Source of the DNA: Tipula vernalis
Taxonomy: Eukaryota > Arthropoda > Insecta > Diptera > Tipulidae
Assembly (NCBI GenBank): GCA_958295665.1
Contig: OY282558.1
Span: forward strand, 44,392,389 to 44,456,388
Direction of reading: 5' to 3'
DNA: 64,000 nt
Each line of letters begins with the position of its first letter. The stretch's first letter is position 1. Of this stretch, positions 12,096 to 23,637 are shown piece after piece. The notes beneath the pieces were generated by a model. That model saw only the letters and a program-made list of their open reading frames with translations, was not told the origin of the DNA and searched no databases. Position numbers and translations under genes: made by a program.

Positions 12096-12118
12096 TGAGA
12101 TGAGTATTAACTCGTCTC
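12096..12118 (-). terminator. candidate Helitron 3'-terminal hairpin
   Basis: 8-bp stem with 6-nt loop lying 11 nt before CTAA on the minus strand. In Helitrons such a hairpin marks the end of rolling-circle transfer. This is inferred from position and shape only. Confidence 0.45.
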
Positions 12119-12279
12119 GTTAAAGAAATTGTCTATAGGCATTTCCCATCGCGTCATTTACCTGTAGCTTCAAGCCGGTAAATGTTAGTTGGTCATGGGT
12201 TTTGATGCGTCGGGATAAGGGAATAAGCTTTGGTAATTATTAGAGACCACAAATAAATTGGGGAAGGTTTTAGTAATTT

Positions 12280-14480
12280 CATCAAAATAGTTCTTATACA
12301 ATACATTTGATGTCTTGTTGTCTACCGCATGCACAAATATATTTTTTGCTTGTCCGACACGTGAAAAAACTGCTTAAAGTTGATCATGTGAGAAACAGGA
12401 TCCTTTCAAACTCCGCAATCTCACTAGAAATTGTAATCTTTTGAAATACAATGATACATCATTCTTGGTATGAAAACAAATTTCCTTTTTTTTTGTCGGT
12501 TAGGATAACCGTCTCTATGATATTGTTAAGTAGCGCTTTAGCAGATAATCTTGTCGCGTTGTATCCAAATTTTAGGTTTGCTGTACGCGAAGGCATATCG
12601 TAAGTTGTTCCTCCCTTTCTACCACGTTACTCAATTCTTCTGTTAAAATAAGTTATCCAGAGTGCGGATCCATAGGACAGGTGCCATGCAAAATCTCTAG
12701 TTCGGCTACATTTAATGGTAATTTTAGAGCAAAATGTGCCGTTTTCCTGCCCTCCATTAACGTGACCGCAATTCCAGATGTTGTCAATGCTAATGCAATT
12801 TGCTTTTTCACTCGAATTTTAGCTAGAACCAAATTAATAATAAACATTTTACTAGTGCCGCCTGGTAGACAAAAATATAATTCCCCCTTCACCTGTTTCA
12901 ATACAATTTAAGATCCTGTCGTATAGTGTCCGTTATGTTTTTCGCTAATTTTGGTCCATTTTCTCTAATTGACTTCTCACGGGAGATCGTACTTCAAGTG
13001 CTAATAAACTTTGATTGTTCATATAAAGTAACATCCAAATCTGGATTGTCTCTTCGCACTCTGGCTAAAACGTCTTCACTCATGTTGTCGCGATATTTCA
13101 TTCATAGTTGTAGTTCGCGCAAAGGGGTCATTTTGGCACGATTCGAAAAATGCAGAGAGGGTCTTATTGACGGGTTGGTTTGCAACTCTTCGCACTGTTT
13201 CACTTGTAAAATACGGTCGTTGTCCATTCTCAAGATGGATTGCTGAATGAACAACTGCTGGATCTCTACCATGAATTTGAAACTTAATATATGCCAAACC
13301 GCCTCATTACTATTAATATATAGTCCCATTTGGTATCGAAAAATTTCGTTATGCCGACTTCCATTAGTTATTCCAAAGGTAACCATATCACAAATCCTAT
13401 TGATCAAAATCGGTTTGCGTGTCACTCAAAAGTGGTATCGGATACCGCTTTGAGCACTTGTCGTCTTTTATCCAGGGTGATTGCATATTAAGCACTTCAC
13501 CATGGTTCATGTATCATATTTTTTACAATTATTTCTTACTTAATTTTTTTACAATTATTATTGAACGACGTCTCCAAAAATGCAAGTACTAACAATCGTG
13601 TCAATGAATTTGACTTGCTTTTGTCTGAACGCTCAAATCGCGTCTTGTCTATCAGGTGGCGTTTGCTCATCTTTAATCTACTTCACGATGAATTACGTTT
13701 AAGCATTATAAACAAATTGGGACGACCGTCGTTTCTGGCTCTATTTTTGCATACAACTTCGAAGTTACTTTTTTATTTGTTGGTCGATCCGTTTTATTCG
13801 GTTAACTTGCTATATATTATAATATTAATAGATATTCCAGGGCATCATAAATGCGATTCGTTTCTGCAATACGTTGCAACTCATTCTTCCTTCGTTGTAC
13901 CACGATGTCCCGACAACTAATTTCATTGGCTACGGGTAATATACCGCTACTTCATTTAGTTGAGGCGCATTGAACCGTCTTTCATGCTCGCCAATTGGTC
14001 TCTTATCGGCTCGAATTATTATTTTGTAGTTGTCCGAAACTCTTTTCTCCATTGCAGTCTTGAACATTCTTTCTAGCTCATTATTTCTATGTAGAAATGC
14101 TTTCGATTAAGAATTATATCTTGACGCAATCCTGTGATATTCGTCAACCGTTGACCTACTTCATCTTCTTCGTTTCATATGAAGTAAACTTGTAAAAACT
14201 TTGGTGTTTCATTTGGAACTGGTAATAATGGCCCAATTTTATGATATACTTGCCCTTCAATTCTAAACACCGGATTAAATCCTTCCTTTTCGGTTATTGC
14301 TGTGGCTCCAAATGATATGTCATTTGGAAGTATGCGCTGTAACTTATAATTTTTTCTCCTTGAGCAGCATAAACTTGGCGTTTCTCTATCTGTTTCCCTA
14401 AAATTTTCACGTTGCTCTTCTGTCTGATTATCGCTGCTCTGTTGATAATTTCTGTTGATAGTTTCATTTCTCCGTGCCAT
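12280..14480 (-). pseudogene. Helitron Rep/helicase (RepHel) relic
   Basis: Fragments appear in RepHel order. Amino end: MARRNETINRN at 14480, then FNPVFRIEGQVYHKIGPLLP near 14250. Next is HRNNELERMFKTAME...IIRADKRPIGEHERRFNAP around 13980-14090, needing a frame change. At 13410-13070 the Rep C-terminal part reads NEIFRYQMGLYINSNEAVWHI, FQIHGRDPAVVHSAIHLENG and FFESCQNDPFART. A helicase block follows at 12900-12655 (PGGTSKMF, the damaged Walker A, then IALALTTSGIAVTLMEG.TAHFALKLPL). Final helicase motifs lie at 12560-12290 (CFSHDQL..., VGQAKNIFVHAVDNKTSNVL-like). Between about 13560 and 13450 the segment with the HUH nuclease motif is deleted, and most helicase motifs II-IV are also gone. It cannot nick, unwind or transpose. 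Confidence 0.85.
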
Positions 14481-14591
14481 CTTTTGTCTTTGCGATTATA
14501 TTCTTTATATTTTCACTTTTCACTTCTTTTTTATACGTAACCTTTGAAATGCAAGCGCATAATGCATTCTCGATCCTCCTAATCCAGTTCA

Positions 14592-14624
14592 TTCTAGTAT
14601 GTTCGAGAACATTCTAGTACATTC
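14592..14624. promoter_or_regulatory. heat-shock-element-like array, seven pentamer units in phase
   Basis: Alternating TTC and GAA-type triplets occur every 5 bp: TTC (14592), GTA (14597), TTC (14602), GAA (14607), TTC (14612), GTA (14617), TTC (14622). The central three (TTCgaGAAcaTTC) are a perfect HSF trimer site. The array lies about 110 bp upstream of the first Helitron codon on the minus strand, a promoter-like position. Heat-shock sites inside Helitrons are established in Caenorhabditis elegans; activity here is inference. Confidence 0.65.
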
Positions 14625-14630
14625 TATGAT

Positions 14631-15274
14631 GGGTGTTTGATGGTCAGTGGTCGATAGTGGGTGGTTTGGTGGCCGGTGGTCGGCTCTCACACCCACACAC
14701 ACAAACACATACACTAAACTGGAGAAATTCCTAACATTTTGTAGAACTCTTTAGTCGAAATGTATTAAAATACCCGAGGTTGTTCATTTTGAACCTCCAT
14801 ATTTCCAATACCATGTCAGCCACCACCATAGGGCACGATGGGATACTCAAGGCTATTACCACACAAAAACACCAGCAGTATGCAGTGGGTAGTTATGGCT
14901 AAAAAGGGAAATATACCGATATACACGTCTATTTTTATATATGTCTGATTAAATCTAATATTTTTCAGACAACAACTACCTACTGTTAAACTAAAAACGA
15001 TTCCGTATTTTATTTTTGATTTTGTAAAAATTTTTAAGTGTTTCTCATAATTCATTGTCAATAAAGTTTTTTGGTAAACTGTAAACAAATATAATTCATA
15101 TTTAAAGTATAAATTAAATTATTACAAATCTAAACAAAATAAATTTTTTTTCGAATGTTGATCGAATAAATAGCAGCACTGTTAAATTTGTTGAGTTGGA
15201 TTCGAATCAAATTGTAAAAATATATAAAGGGCTGAAACCTCAAGAGATGATCAGAACTTTGGTCAGGAAAATTA
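14631..15274. other. spacer with short GGTGG-rich and CA-rich stretch
   Basis: 14640-14680 is GGTGG/GGTCGG-rich and 14688-14712 CA-rich. The rest is AT-rich without a gene; the Helitron 5' terminus may lie in the first part. Confidence 0.45.
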
Positions 15275-16150
15275 CGTGGTTACGTGAACTAATCTCAAGT
15301 CTACTCAATCTAACCTAAAAAGCGACTTCCACATCAATCCTTAACTAAGCTACTTCAACTCAATCTCGAAATCCACCTAAAACTCAATTAGCAAACCAAC
15401 CTCCAACTAATAATAAAACCTAATTTAGCCTCCAATTTAATCTTGAAATAAATTCATAATAAAACTCCTCACTCGGCCATAAGCCAACCCGCATCAATCA
15501 ACGCCAACTCAACCTCAATTCAACTCCCAATTCAACTACAAGTTAATTTTCAACTCAACCCAAAACTCAACGATCCGAACATTACATGCGCACATAAACC
15601 CAACTCAAATCAACCCAAGCTAACCTACGACCGAACTCATTACTTAACCCAAACTCAAGCTAACTCAACCTAAACTCTATTTCAACTGAATGCCAACTCG
15701 ATTCGAAGAACTATAGTTGTGAACTTGTCTAAAATCAACTCAATATAACTGCCAACTAAGTCTAAAGTCAACACTCAAATTAATCCTCAACAGTGCCCCT
15801 CACTTAACCCGAACTTAACGTCAACTCAACAAGAAGTCGATCCCCAACTCAATCCCTCACTCAACCCTAAACTCAAACCCAACTCAACCTTCAACTGAAC
15901 CTCCAACTCAACCGTCAACTAAACCCCAAACTAAACGCTCAACTAAATTCTTAAATTAACTTGTTTCGAAAACGGCATTCTTTGTGACATAAAATATAAT
16001 ACAACACTAAACTACTCGCTGAACCTCAACTCAGCACCCTACTCGACCACAACTCAATCCTGCACCAAAAAAATTAACGTCCAATTCAATCCTTAAATCA
16101 ACACGGTCTAGAAACCTATACATGCATTCATGAACTCAACTCAGAACAAT
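15275..16150. repeat. degenerate CAACTC/CTCAAC minisatellite
   Basis: The plus strand is built from short words such as CCTCAACTCAA, AACCCAACTCAA and ACTCAACCTAA with a loose period near 6 and 12 bases. G is scarce for 900 bp. There is no reading-frame conservation. Confidence 0.8.
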
Positions 16151-16394
16151 TCAAGCTATGGAACTTGGCTATTTCTCAACCAATTATAATGATATTCAGC
16201 ATCTTAAATGGAAATGGAATTTTAAGATAACTTTCCTAATTTCGGAAACCTGTACTACCTAGCTTCACTGCTGCTGCGCGCGCCCTTCACACTCTTTATT
16301 TGTTTTTTAAGGGATTTGCATCTGTCACCGATAATAAGCTATTATGCGAACAGGGGGCGGAGACCCAAGTTTTAACATTTTTTTTTAACATTTT
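16150..16394. repeat. interruption of the minisatellite: stray copy of the ~105-bp repeat plus GC-richer segment
   Basis: 16150-16245 matches the inverted-orientation unit of the 6.1-7.8 kb element (GGAACTTGGCTATTTCTCAACC...). 16260-16370 is a GC-richer sequence (GCTGCTGCGCGCGCCC, GGGGGCGGAGACC) of unknown nature. Confidence 0.6.
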
Positions 16395-16560
16395 TGATTT
16401 TAAACAATCCACCTATTAAGCTAACTCTAACCCAACTTGCAATTCAATCCCCAAATAAATCTCCAAGTGGGCTATCCACTTAATCCTAACCCAACCCCCA
16501 ATTCAACCAACCTGAAACTCAACGCCCAACTTAATCCTCAAACAAGCTTATATAAACGAC
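16395..16560. repeat. continuation of the CAACTC minisatellite
   Basis: Same word composition as 15275-16150 (CTAACCCAACCC, CTCAACGCCCAAC), showing that the 245-bp interruption was inserted into or captured by the array. Confidence 0.7.
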
Positions 16561-18999
16561 TAATAATTGAGTGAAAATTGAAACATTATTGTAAAATAAC
16601 TTTAAAATTTGACTCGGAATGAGTAATCAGGTGTGAAACTCCATTGAGAGAAATATTTTAGCCCATTGCCACTTCGTATACATTTAGCGTAGTTGGAATA
16701 TTTTTAAAGAGCTTCTTGCATGACAAAACTAACTTCAAAAATAAATTGGAATCAAAATTCTTTTCATTCTTAAACAATCTCCTTTAGGATTATTTTTTCA
16801 TTAAATAGAATGGATGACTTGACTGATTTGGCATTTTTTTATCATAGTAATCTATTTTCCTGTCTTTAGGATAACAACAACCATTCAGAATAATTCACAG
16901 TCCAGTCAAGAAAATGAATTCGAGCAACTTGTTACGACAAATTTAGGTCACATTAATTGAGAATGAGTATAAAACGAATTACATGAGTCACGGGATTTAA
17001 CCAACCGAAAGCTTTCTATGCTCAGAAGCTTTATTTATTTGTTGTTGTGTCTCCTTCCTTTAGTCATGAATTAATACGTGTAAAAAATTCTCCGAACAAT
17101 TAAAACCAATTTTCCAGATAATTTAAATTTTTAATTAGTCTAAAATAGTTTTCGTTGCACGATACGGGTAAATAACAATGAACTTCATAACGTTCTTATC
17201 GCAAACAAAGTGTTATGTATGTATATAATTTTTAGTAATAGTATAGGTGAGAAAATTAATTATGAATTTTTTTTTTTTGCACTTGTTGTACTTGTAAGAG
17301 TTACATTTTAAAAAAATATTGTAAAGGTTATGTGCTAAACTCTGGCATCACCCAAACCTTATATAAATTGTTCATTAAAGAAGAGGTGAGAGATGAAACT
17401 GTTTTATTTGTTTTTGAAGGTAAATTAAATTAATTTTGTTAAATTATTTAGAAAAAAGGGAAATTCTCTATACCAAACCGATATACATTATATCAAACCG
17501 CACGAAACCAATTATTAGTTTGGGTTCGTTTTTTTCGCATTCTAAGTAAATTGGCAAACCTTTTTGCCTACATCCCGATGCTTAGATCTTAAACAACATA
17601 ACATTAGTGCGGCAACCATATCTTTGTAGCCAAAATTTTATTTTTTTTTGAAATGTAATGTTTATCTATTAACACTTTGTGGATCGAAACATTCAAAATA
17701 TACAAATAAATGTCCTTTTTCTTGTTATTGTTTTTTATTGTTGGCCCAATTCATTTATAAAGATTATTATAAACGATTTTACATCCACACTGCTCTTCTC
17801 CTTTTTGGCATAACAATACAATACACAATTTTATTTCGTTTGGTCTATCAATTTCACATTTTTCTTCAATACCCGAATCTTGGGTATATGTGTGTAAGGT
17901 TTGCGTTACAATTTTTTGTTGATGGTTCGTTTCCCATCGCTCGTCATGAAAAATTGATGAAGAACTTGTCGACGAAGAATATTTTAAATTGTTTTATTGT
18001 CTTCAATAAAAATAAAATTTTCAGTTTAATTTTCTAGGGTTTAAAGTTAATTTGGATTATCATTTTCTATCGGTTTTTTCATTTTTCGAAAAGAATCTGT
18101 ATTATGGTAATTTCACCTTTCTGTTTATTTTATCTCTAGAACGTAGAACGTGTGTCTGTGGATAAATTTGGGGAATTGTGTTATAGATGTACCCTTCAAC
18201 AATGTTTATGGGTTTATTATTTTTTGTCGATTCTCAATACATTATGTATTCTTTTCATTATGTAAACTTTTTTGTTAGTTGAATGAACTTTACTAAGTTT
18301 TAATTTATTATAGAGTAACTACTATACAAATATAAGCTTTTGTAATTGGGTTATCAAAATATTAATATTTTTAACATAAATACAGAAAACTTGCAGTTGA
18401 TAAGATTTTGATAAAACAATATTTTCAAGGAGCTTTCTATTTTATGTGAAAACATATAAAAGTACCTATTAAAATTACAAAATTTGACCTAGTTTGGTCT
18501 TATTTAGAATGTACATCAGTAGTTTTTAATGTATAAACTATTGGCAGGGCCGCTTTAAAAATTTTGGGAACCTTAAAGATTTTAGTTCGGTTAACGCAGT
18601 AAACTCACCAACTAATTTCTGAAACAAAATAAGTCGAAAATACCTTATCCGACCCTCGCTGTAAAATCCATTGGGAATTTGCATTTATTGCAAAAAAAAA
18701 ATTTAAATTTGCGAAGCCACATTTAAATAACAGACATACTGCACTATACACGAGACCTGCATGTGACCAAACAAATATATCTACCAACCATGTGCCATAA
18801 CGGTAAATTTGATAATTAAACTGGCAAAATAAAAATTGTTGCATTCTTCAAAACCTTTATAACGATATAAGGCATGGTATAATAATCGATTGAACAAAAT
18901 CAGTTTCACCTCACTGTGGTGAATTTTTGTAGGGGTGGTGAGTAAAATTTAAATTCTTCTGGCCTCTTTAGATCAAAATGTTTTAAGATCAAATGAGAA
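16561..18999. other. AT-rich non-coding DNA
   Basis: An open frame of 129 codons at 17648-18037 is composed of Leu/Phe/Ile/Tyr-type codons expected from AT-rich sequence and has no family resemblance. Nothing else is supported. Confidence 0.5.
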
Positions 19000-21180
19000 T
19001 GGCATGTGACAAACATGACATTCTTCAAAGTTTTCCAATGATACTGCATAGCTGAGAATGAAGTCAAGTGAGTCGAGCATAAATTTCACGTTGTCTCAAA
19101 ATGATGCCTCACATATCTTTCGTAATGGGGCCCAGGAGCTACAATTACTTAAGTTTTCAGCACCAATTCTTTTCGGTTGGAACCTTTGGGTTGGATGTTC
19201 TTCGTGCGGACGAAAACATAACACGTTTCAAATGGGGCAAAGTCAATCCAATGATAAAGGGACAGGAGATAAGATTATTATGTGTATCGAAGTGTCACAA
19301 GGCTACAATCAAGTTGTACTACCAACTGCAACATTCGATTGTGGATCTCAACCATCTTTTGTGTGTTAAGGTTTGGTGCAACGATGGAAGCTGAGAGTGA
19401 AAAAAAGGCCTGTTGCTGGTTTAAGTGATATCGCAGTGGTTAAAACGGGGGATTCTGTACCGATGAAGTTGCGTTATTCTAAATACGACGCCGTAGCATC
19501 AGTAGTAGCATATATTCTGGTAAATCTGACAGTGCCTCTGCCGCAACGAGCTTTTAATATCAACCAAATGAGACAATTACTAAATTTAAACCTTGCTGAC
19601 CCTCAGTTTCAATGTTCCTGGTACTATTGAACTGCTACCAGGAGCCGACTAGTTTTTAACATTTTACTGGATTGGCAAAACCGAAGTGATGAAAACCAAA
19701 TGTGTACTCAACATACCAAATTTGGTTGGGTCGTATCAGGGCAGTTGCCACAACCTATATCCCTTTAAAACTCCTCAATAAAGCCATCAGAAAGCAGGTT
19801 TCAAAGGATCATGAATTTCAAGGGCAACACAAGCAGTTCATAGCTGACTACCTAAAACTAGGCCACTGGGCCTATTTCATGTAACATCATGGTGTTATGC
19901 GACAATCGAATAGTAGGCTGAAATTGTGAGTAGTCTTTGGCACATCATCCAAGATATTAGGACGAGGTACACAACAGAATCGGAACTAGCTGAAATATGC
20001 GACAATCTGGTGAAAATATTTAGTGAAAGCAAAATGAAATTGAAGAAATGGATCTCGGATTTGCCTACTGTATTTGAGGGTTTACCACAATCTGATGTGG
20101 ATATATGTATGCCCGAAATCAATTGGAGAATCTGTGGAAAATGTACAGGTATTGGAATTTCAATGGGATCCTGTGGACGACGATAAGTTCATATTCAAGA
20201 TGCGATTAGATCAGCCTGGAAAAGCAACAAAACGGGATGTTTTAAGTGAAATAAGCCGTGTTTTTTGCCGCGTGTGGCCGTGTATAGTGCAGGTTAAAAA
20301 ATTACTTCAATTGTTATGGAAGGCTAAGGTTAAGTGGGACGAAGAACTACCAATCGAGGCAATTGAAATTCCAAGGTAGATTCATACTATAACACAAGCT
20401 GAAATTCACGGTTTCTGTGATGCAAGTTCTCATGATTATGATGCATGCTTCTATGTGAAGGTGTCTAATGCCGAAGGGCTTCGTAGCTCCTAAGAATCCA
20501 CTAACAATTCCGAGACTCGCATTGTGTGCAGCGGTGCTATTTCACCGTAGTACTCAATTGGTTATCAAACTATCCTGTGAAAGGTGAACTCTTCATCAAT
20601 AACCATTTGTCAGTTATATTGAAGCTTTATAGTCGAAATCATTGGAATCATATTGCTGGAAACGAGAACTCCACTGATCACGAGGAGCAACACTATCGCA
20701 ACTGAAACAGTCGAATTTATGGTGGCATGGTCCTCGGTGGTAGAAGAATCTCCTAATTGTCTCGTTGCCATTTCAAATCGTAACGCTGTTATCGTACAAC
20801 TGGAAAAGCGTGTTTCCGGTTTCACCAAAATAGTGAAGGTTCTAGCTAGAGTGTTCAAGTTTTCTAAAGTCAGACGAACACCAGAGCATTTGCGAAATCC
20901 TACAATAACATCAACCGATGTAGTACGAGTTGAAATGGAAATCTGCAAAAGGTTCCAAGGTGAATTTTTTATCATTGAAGTCGAAGATTTGAGCATGGAT
21001 CGAGAAATTGGTAAATCATCAAGTTTACTTTGTTTAAATTCGTTCATTGACATTCAAGGGGTGTAGAGAGTTGATGGAAGACTCTCACGTACCTCAATTG
21101 ATTCCTACATCAAGCATCCAATTATATTATCATCGAAGTCTCTACTGCTCCGTAAAATGATTGAAAAAAGCCATGTTAAA
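19000..21180 (+). pseudogene. BEL/Pao retrotransposon pol relic (protease, RT/RNase H, start of integrase)
   Basis: LTR-retrotransposon polyprotein in BEL/Pao order. The protease region at 19310-19700 shows DCGSQPSFV, a stop about 19367, then LADPQF with an EL-LPGAD-type block. The linker to RT reads FIADYLKLGHWAYF near 19845-19880. The region between RT and RNase H at 19936-20380 includes LWHIIQDIRTRYTTES, LAEICDNLVKIF, GLPQSDVD, and KKLLQLLWKAKVKWDEELP. At 20390-20450 IHGFCDASS carries the RNase H-type FCDAS. The integrase approach at 21020-21170 reads LNSFIDIQGV, stop, RVDGRLSRT and KHPIILSSK, after which the element ends. Catalytic YxDD of RT is missing, several stops and frame changes occur, and no flanking LTR was found. 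It is dead and truncated at both ends. Confidence 0.85.
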
Positions 21181-21199
21181 TATCGTCATGTCAGTCGAA

Positions 21200-22610
21200 A
21201 ATATTTCGGTTTATCGATCCGATAGTAACCGATCTTTACCGAGAATACATTTTTTATTGAATTATTTTGTGAAAAAATAATTTCTCAAAACAATTAGAAT
21301 CAGCAAGCAAATTGACAGTTATTATAATCAAATCAAATTTTAATTTCACCTCCTCGAGTGACCTCTGAGTGCCGAGCGTCTCCCATTTTTCGAGCTAAGT
21401 ATGAGTTTCGAGAACTCAATTTACATAGTCGGCAATTGTAAGAAAACGAGATTATGTACGGACGCGTTACGAGAGCCGAAAAATAATCGCTATTTGTTGC
21501 AATTTCGAAAAATCTCGACTCTAGTTTAATACTTACATAATCCACCACCAGTTGCCCCAATTTTCGGATTTGATGGTTCTACATTTTTTTCCAATAAAGT
21601 GTAATTTTAGACATTGGAATTGGAATTGTCTTCTAAATTTTACATATTCGCGATTTTGTTCGAGTTTAGTTTGAATTGAATTAAGCGTGGCATTGGGTTA
21701 GATTCTTGAAATTAGAGATTTTGAGTTTTTTGAACTAACCTACAGATTTCCGAGTTTGATTAAGTTGCTTGGCATTGAAGCTATTCGAAAATATCAACAT
21801 TATTCAATATTTTCGAGATTATTTGACGTTTTCGATGCTTTTTATTTGTTTAAAGCATTGATTACGGATTGTTACATTGTTACAGATTTTGTGATTTTTC
21901 AAGATTATTCAAGTATTCGAATTTTCTAATTTTATTCGGGATTTTCAGGAATATTTGAAATTTATTGAGAATATCGAGATTATTCGGGCTTTTCGAGGTT
22001 TTTAAGTTTATTCGTAGTTTGTTTGGCACTAAGTGTAATGTATGATACTATTTAAGATTTTAAAGATTTTTCATCGCATGCATTTTCGAAATTATTGTTG
22101 AAGACAATTGGAGATTTGTGAGATTTTGAGATTAGAAGTAAGGTACATTTTCGAAATTATTGCAGATTTTCCGGATTAAATACGGTACAAATATGGTCGT
22201 TTAAACCAATATGCTTGCAAAAAGCTTGTATACGAGTATGTGCCTTAAATATTGTTACTATAATAAGGTTTTGGTCGGAGAGACCCGGAAAATGTTATTT
22301 CCGTTTATATTGCATTTTCATTTGCATGCTAATCTGAAATGGCTTCTGCTGCATTTAAACAGTGACTGCAAGTTTTTGTTTGTGTTGAATGAAAATAAAT
22401 CAAAAAATCTAAACTTCCTAAAAATTGGTAGTTGTGATAGAAAGTGACACGTAAAGAAAGAGGTAAGACGGAAAATTGTACCGCCACTACTGAAAAATAA
22501 TGGCAACTTCCGCGCATAAAACTCCAATTCGCTTTCCGAAAATGCTTACAATAAGAATGTAGAAGTTTTCGCGAATCGAATGATACCAAAACCACCCATA
22601 AAGATTCAGT
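21200..22610. other. AT-rich DNA with TTCGAG-rich degenerate stretch
   Basis: 21430-21560 (minus) resembles 58858-58950 (plus), a diverged dispersed repeat containing CTGGTGGT.G.TTATGTAAG. From about 21770 to 22030 words such as TTTTCGAGATTATT recur irregularly. No gene is supported. Confidence 0.55.
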
Positions 22611-23215
22611 CATTATTCATTCATTATTCACAGATGAATTCACTAATTATTCATTCGTTATTCGTGTGAATGAATATTGACGGACAAATGAATGAATATA
22701 CAGTAAATAATGAGAGACCACTACTAAATGATTAATGTGTGAATAATGGTTGAATAATGAAATAGTGAATAATATGAGAATAATGTCTAAATATGAGTGA
22801 ATCCATCATTCATTAGTGAATAACTAGTAAATAAATTGTGAACAATCAGTGAATGATTAAAATTATTCAGTGAACAGAGGATATTGAGTGAATAATACGT
22901 GAATAACAGGTGAATAATAACTGAATTCAAGAACCATTATTCATCATTGAATATTAGGTGAATAATCACAGTTAATAATGAGTGAATAATTCGTAAATAA
23001 TTAGTGAATATTCAATGTAAAATAATTGAATAATGTTTAGTTAGTGGATAGCGGTAGAACAGTTAATCAGTGAATAATAGGAGTACCGCGTGAATAATTT
23101 GTGAATAATGAGTGATTTTTTCAAACATCATTTGGTCAGTGAATAGCCATTAAATAGTCAGTGAGTAATGAGTAAATAAATATTGTGTGAATAATGTGTA
23201 AATAATGATGAATAA
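22611..23215. repeat. TGAATAAT minisatellite with orientation switch at its left end
   Basis: About 600 bp of GTGAATAAT, AGTGAATAAT and TGAATAATGAG words, period roughly 9-11 bases and highly degenerate. The first ~60 bp carry the complement (ATTATTCATTC), so the array begins with a short inverted arm. Confidence 0.85.
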
Positions 23216-23467
23216 GCACTCCTCGCGTTAATTATAAAAACAGAACTAGATATATGGAAATGTATTAAACAAATTTTCTATCCTTTTATTTCATGAACCT
23301 TTAACTTCATTTCGACTTCACTGCCTCATTTATATGAAATAAAGAAGTTCTTTTCAATTATCATTAGCAAAATTGCAAAAGTTTTTATTTCGAAATTGAG
23401 TAAATTTTATTTCGTCTTGTGCACCACAATTGTGCTAAATTGTGCCTTTTAAAAAATAAAAAATTGG

Positions 23468-23486
23468 GTCTGCGTCGGACCAGACG
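23468..23486 (-). terminator. candidate Helentron 3' hairpin
   Basis: GTCTG and CAGAC pair around an 8-nt loop, downstream of the EEP stop and of a (GTCT)n run. Position fits the 3' hairpin used to end rolling-circle transfer, but the stem is only 5 bp and no second copy is available for comparison. Confidence 0.3.
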
Positions 23487-23637
23487 GTGGAAGTTATACT
23501 TTTTTGGCCATTCACTCACACACACGCACACAGACAGACAGACAGGATACATAAATGAAATATAACACATTTACCCCTGTTATTCAATATATTTCTCTTC
23601 AATATATTATAAGTGTCTTCAGTTTTATATTATACAC

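Larger units (their letters stand above)
12082..14630 (-). mobile_element. classic Helitron relic, heavily deleted
   Basis: The rolling-circle transposon is read on the minus strand. The proposed 3' end is the CTAA at 12085-12082. It is preceded by 11 nt and then a hairpin at about 12096-12118 (GAGACGAG-TTAATA-CTCATCTC, one G-T pair), the canonical Helitron layout. The base after CTAA is C rather than the expected T, so this end is tentative. The 5' end was not located; the limit given includes the promoter region with heat-shock-like sites. The coding part is described separately. Confidence 0.65.

Noticed and set aside
17648..18037. 129-codon plus-strand frame
   Set aside because: Composition is that of AT-rich random sequence; no domain, start context or splice support.
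20610..21053. 147-codon minus-strand frame
   Set aside because: Shadow of the plus-strand BEL/Pao relic, whose motifs fit the family.
22611..23215. CRISPR-like regular repeats
   Set aside because: Degenerate short minisatellite without spacers, in a eukaryotic context.
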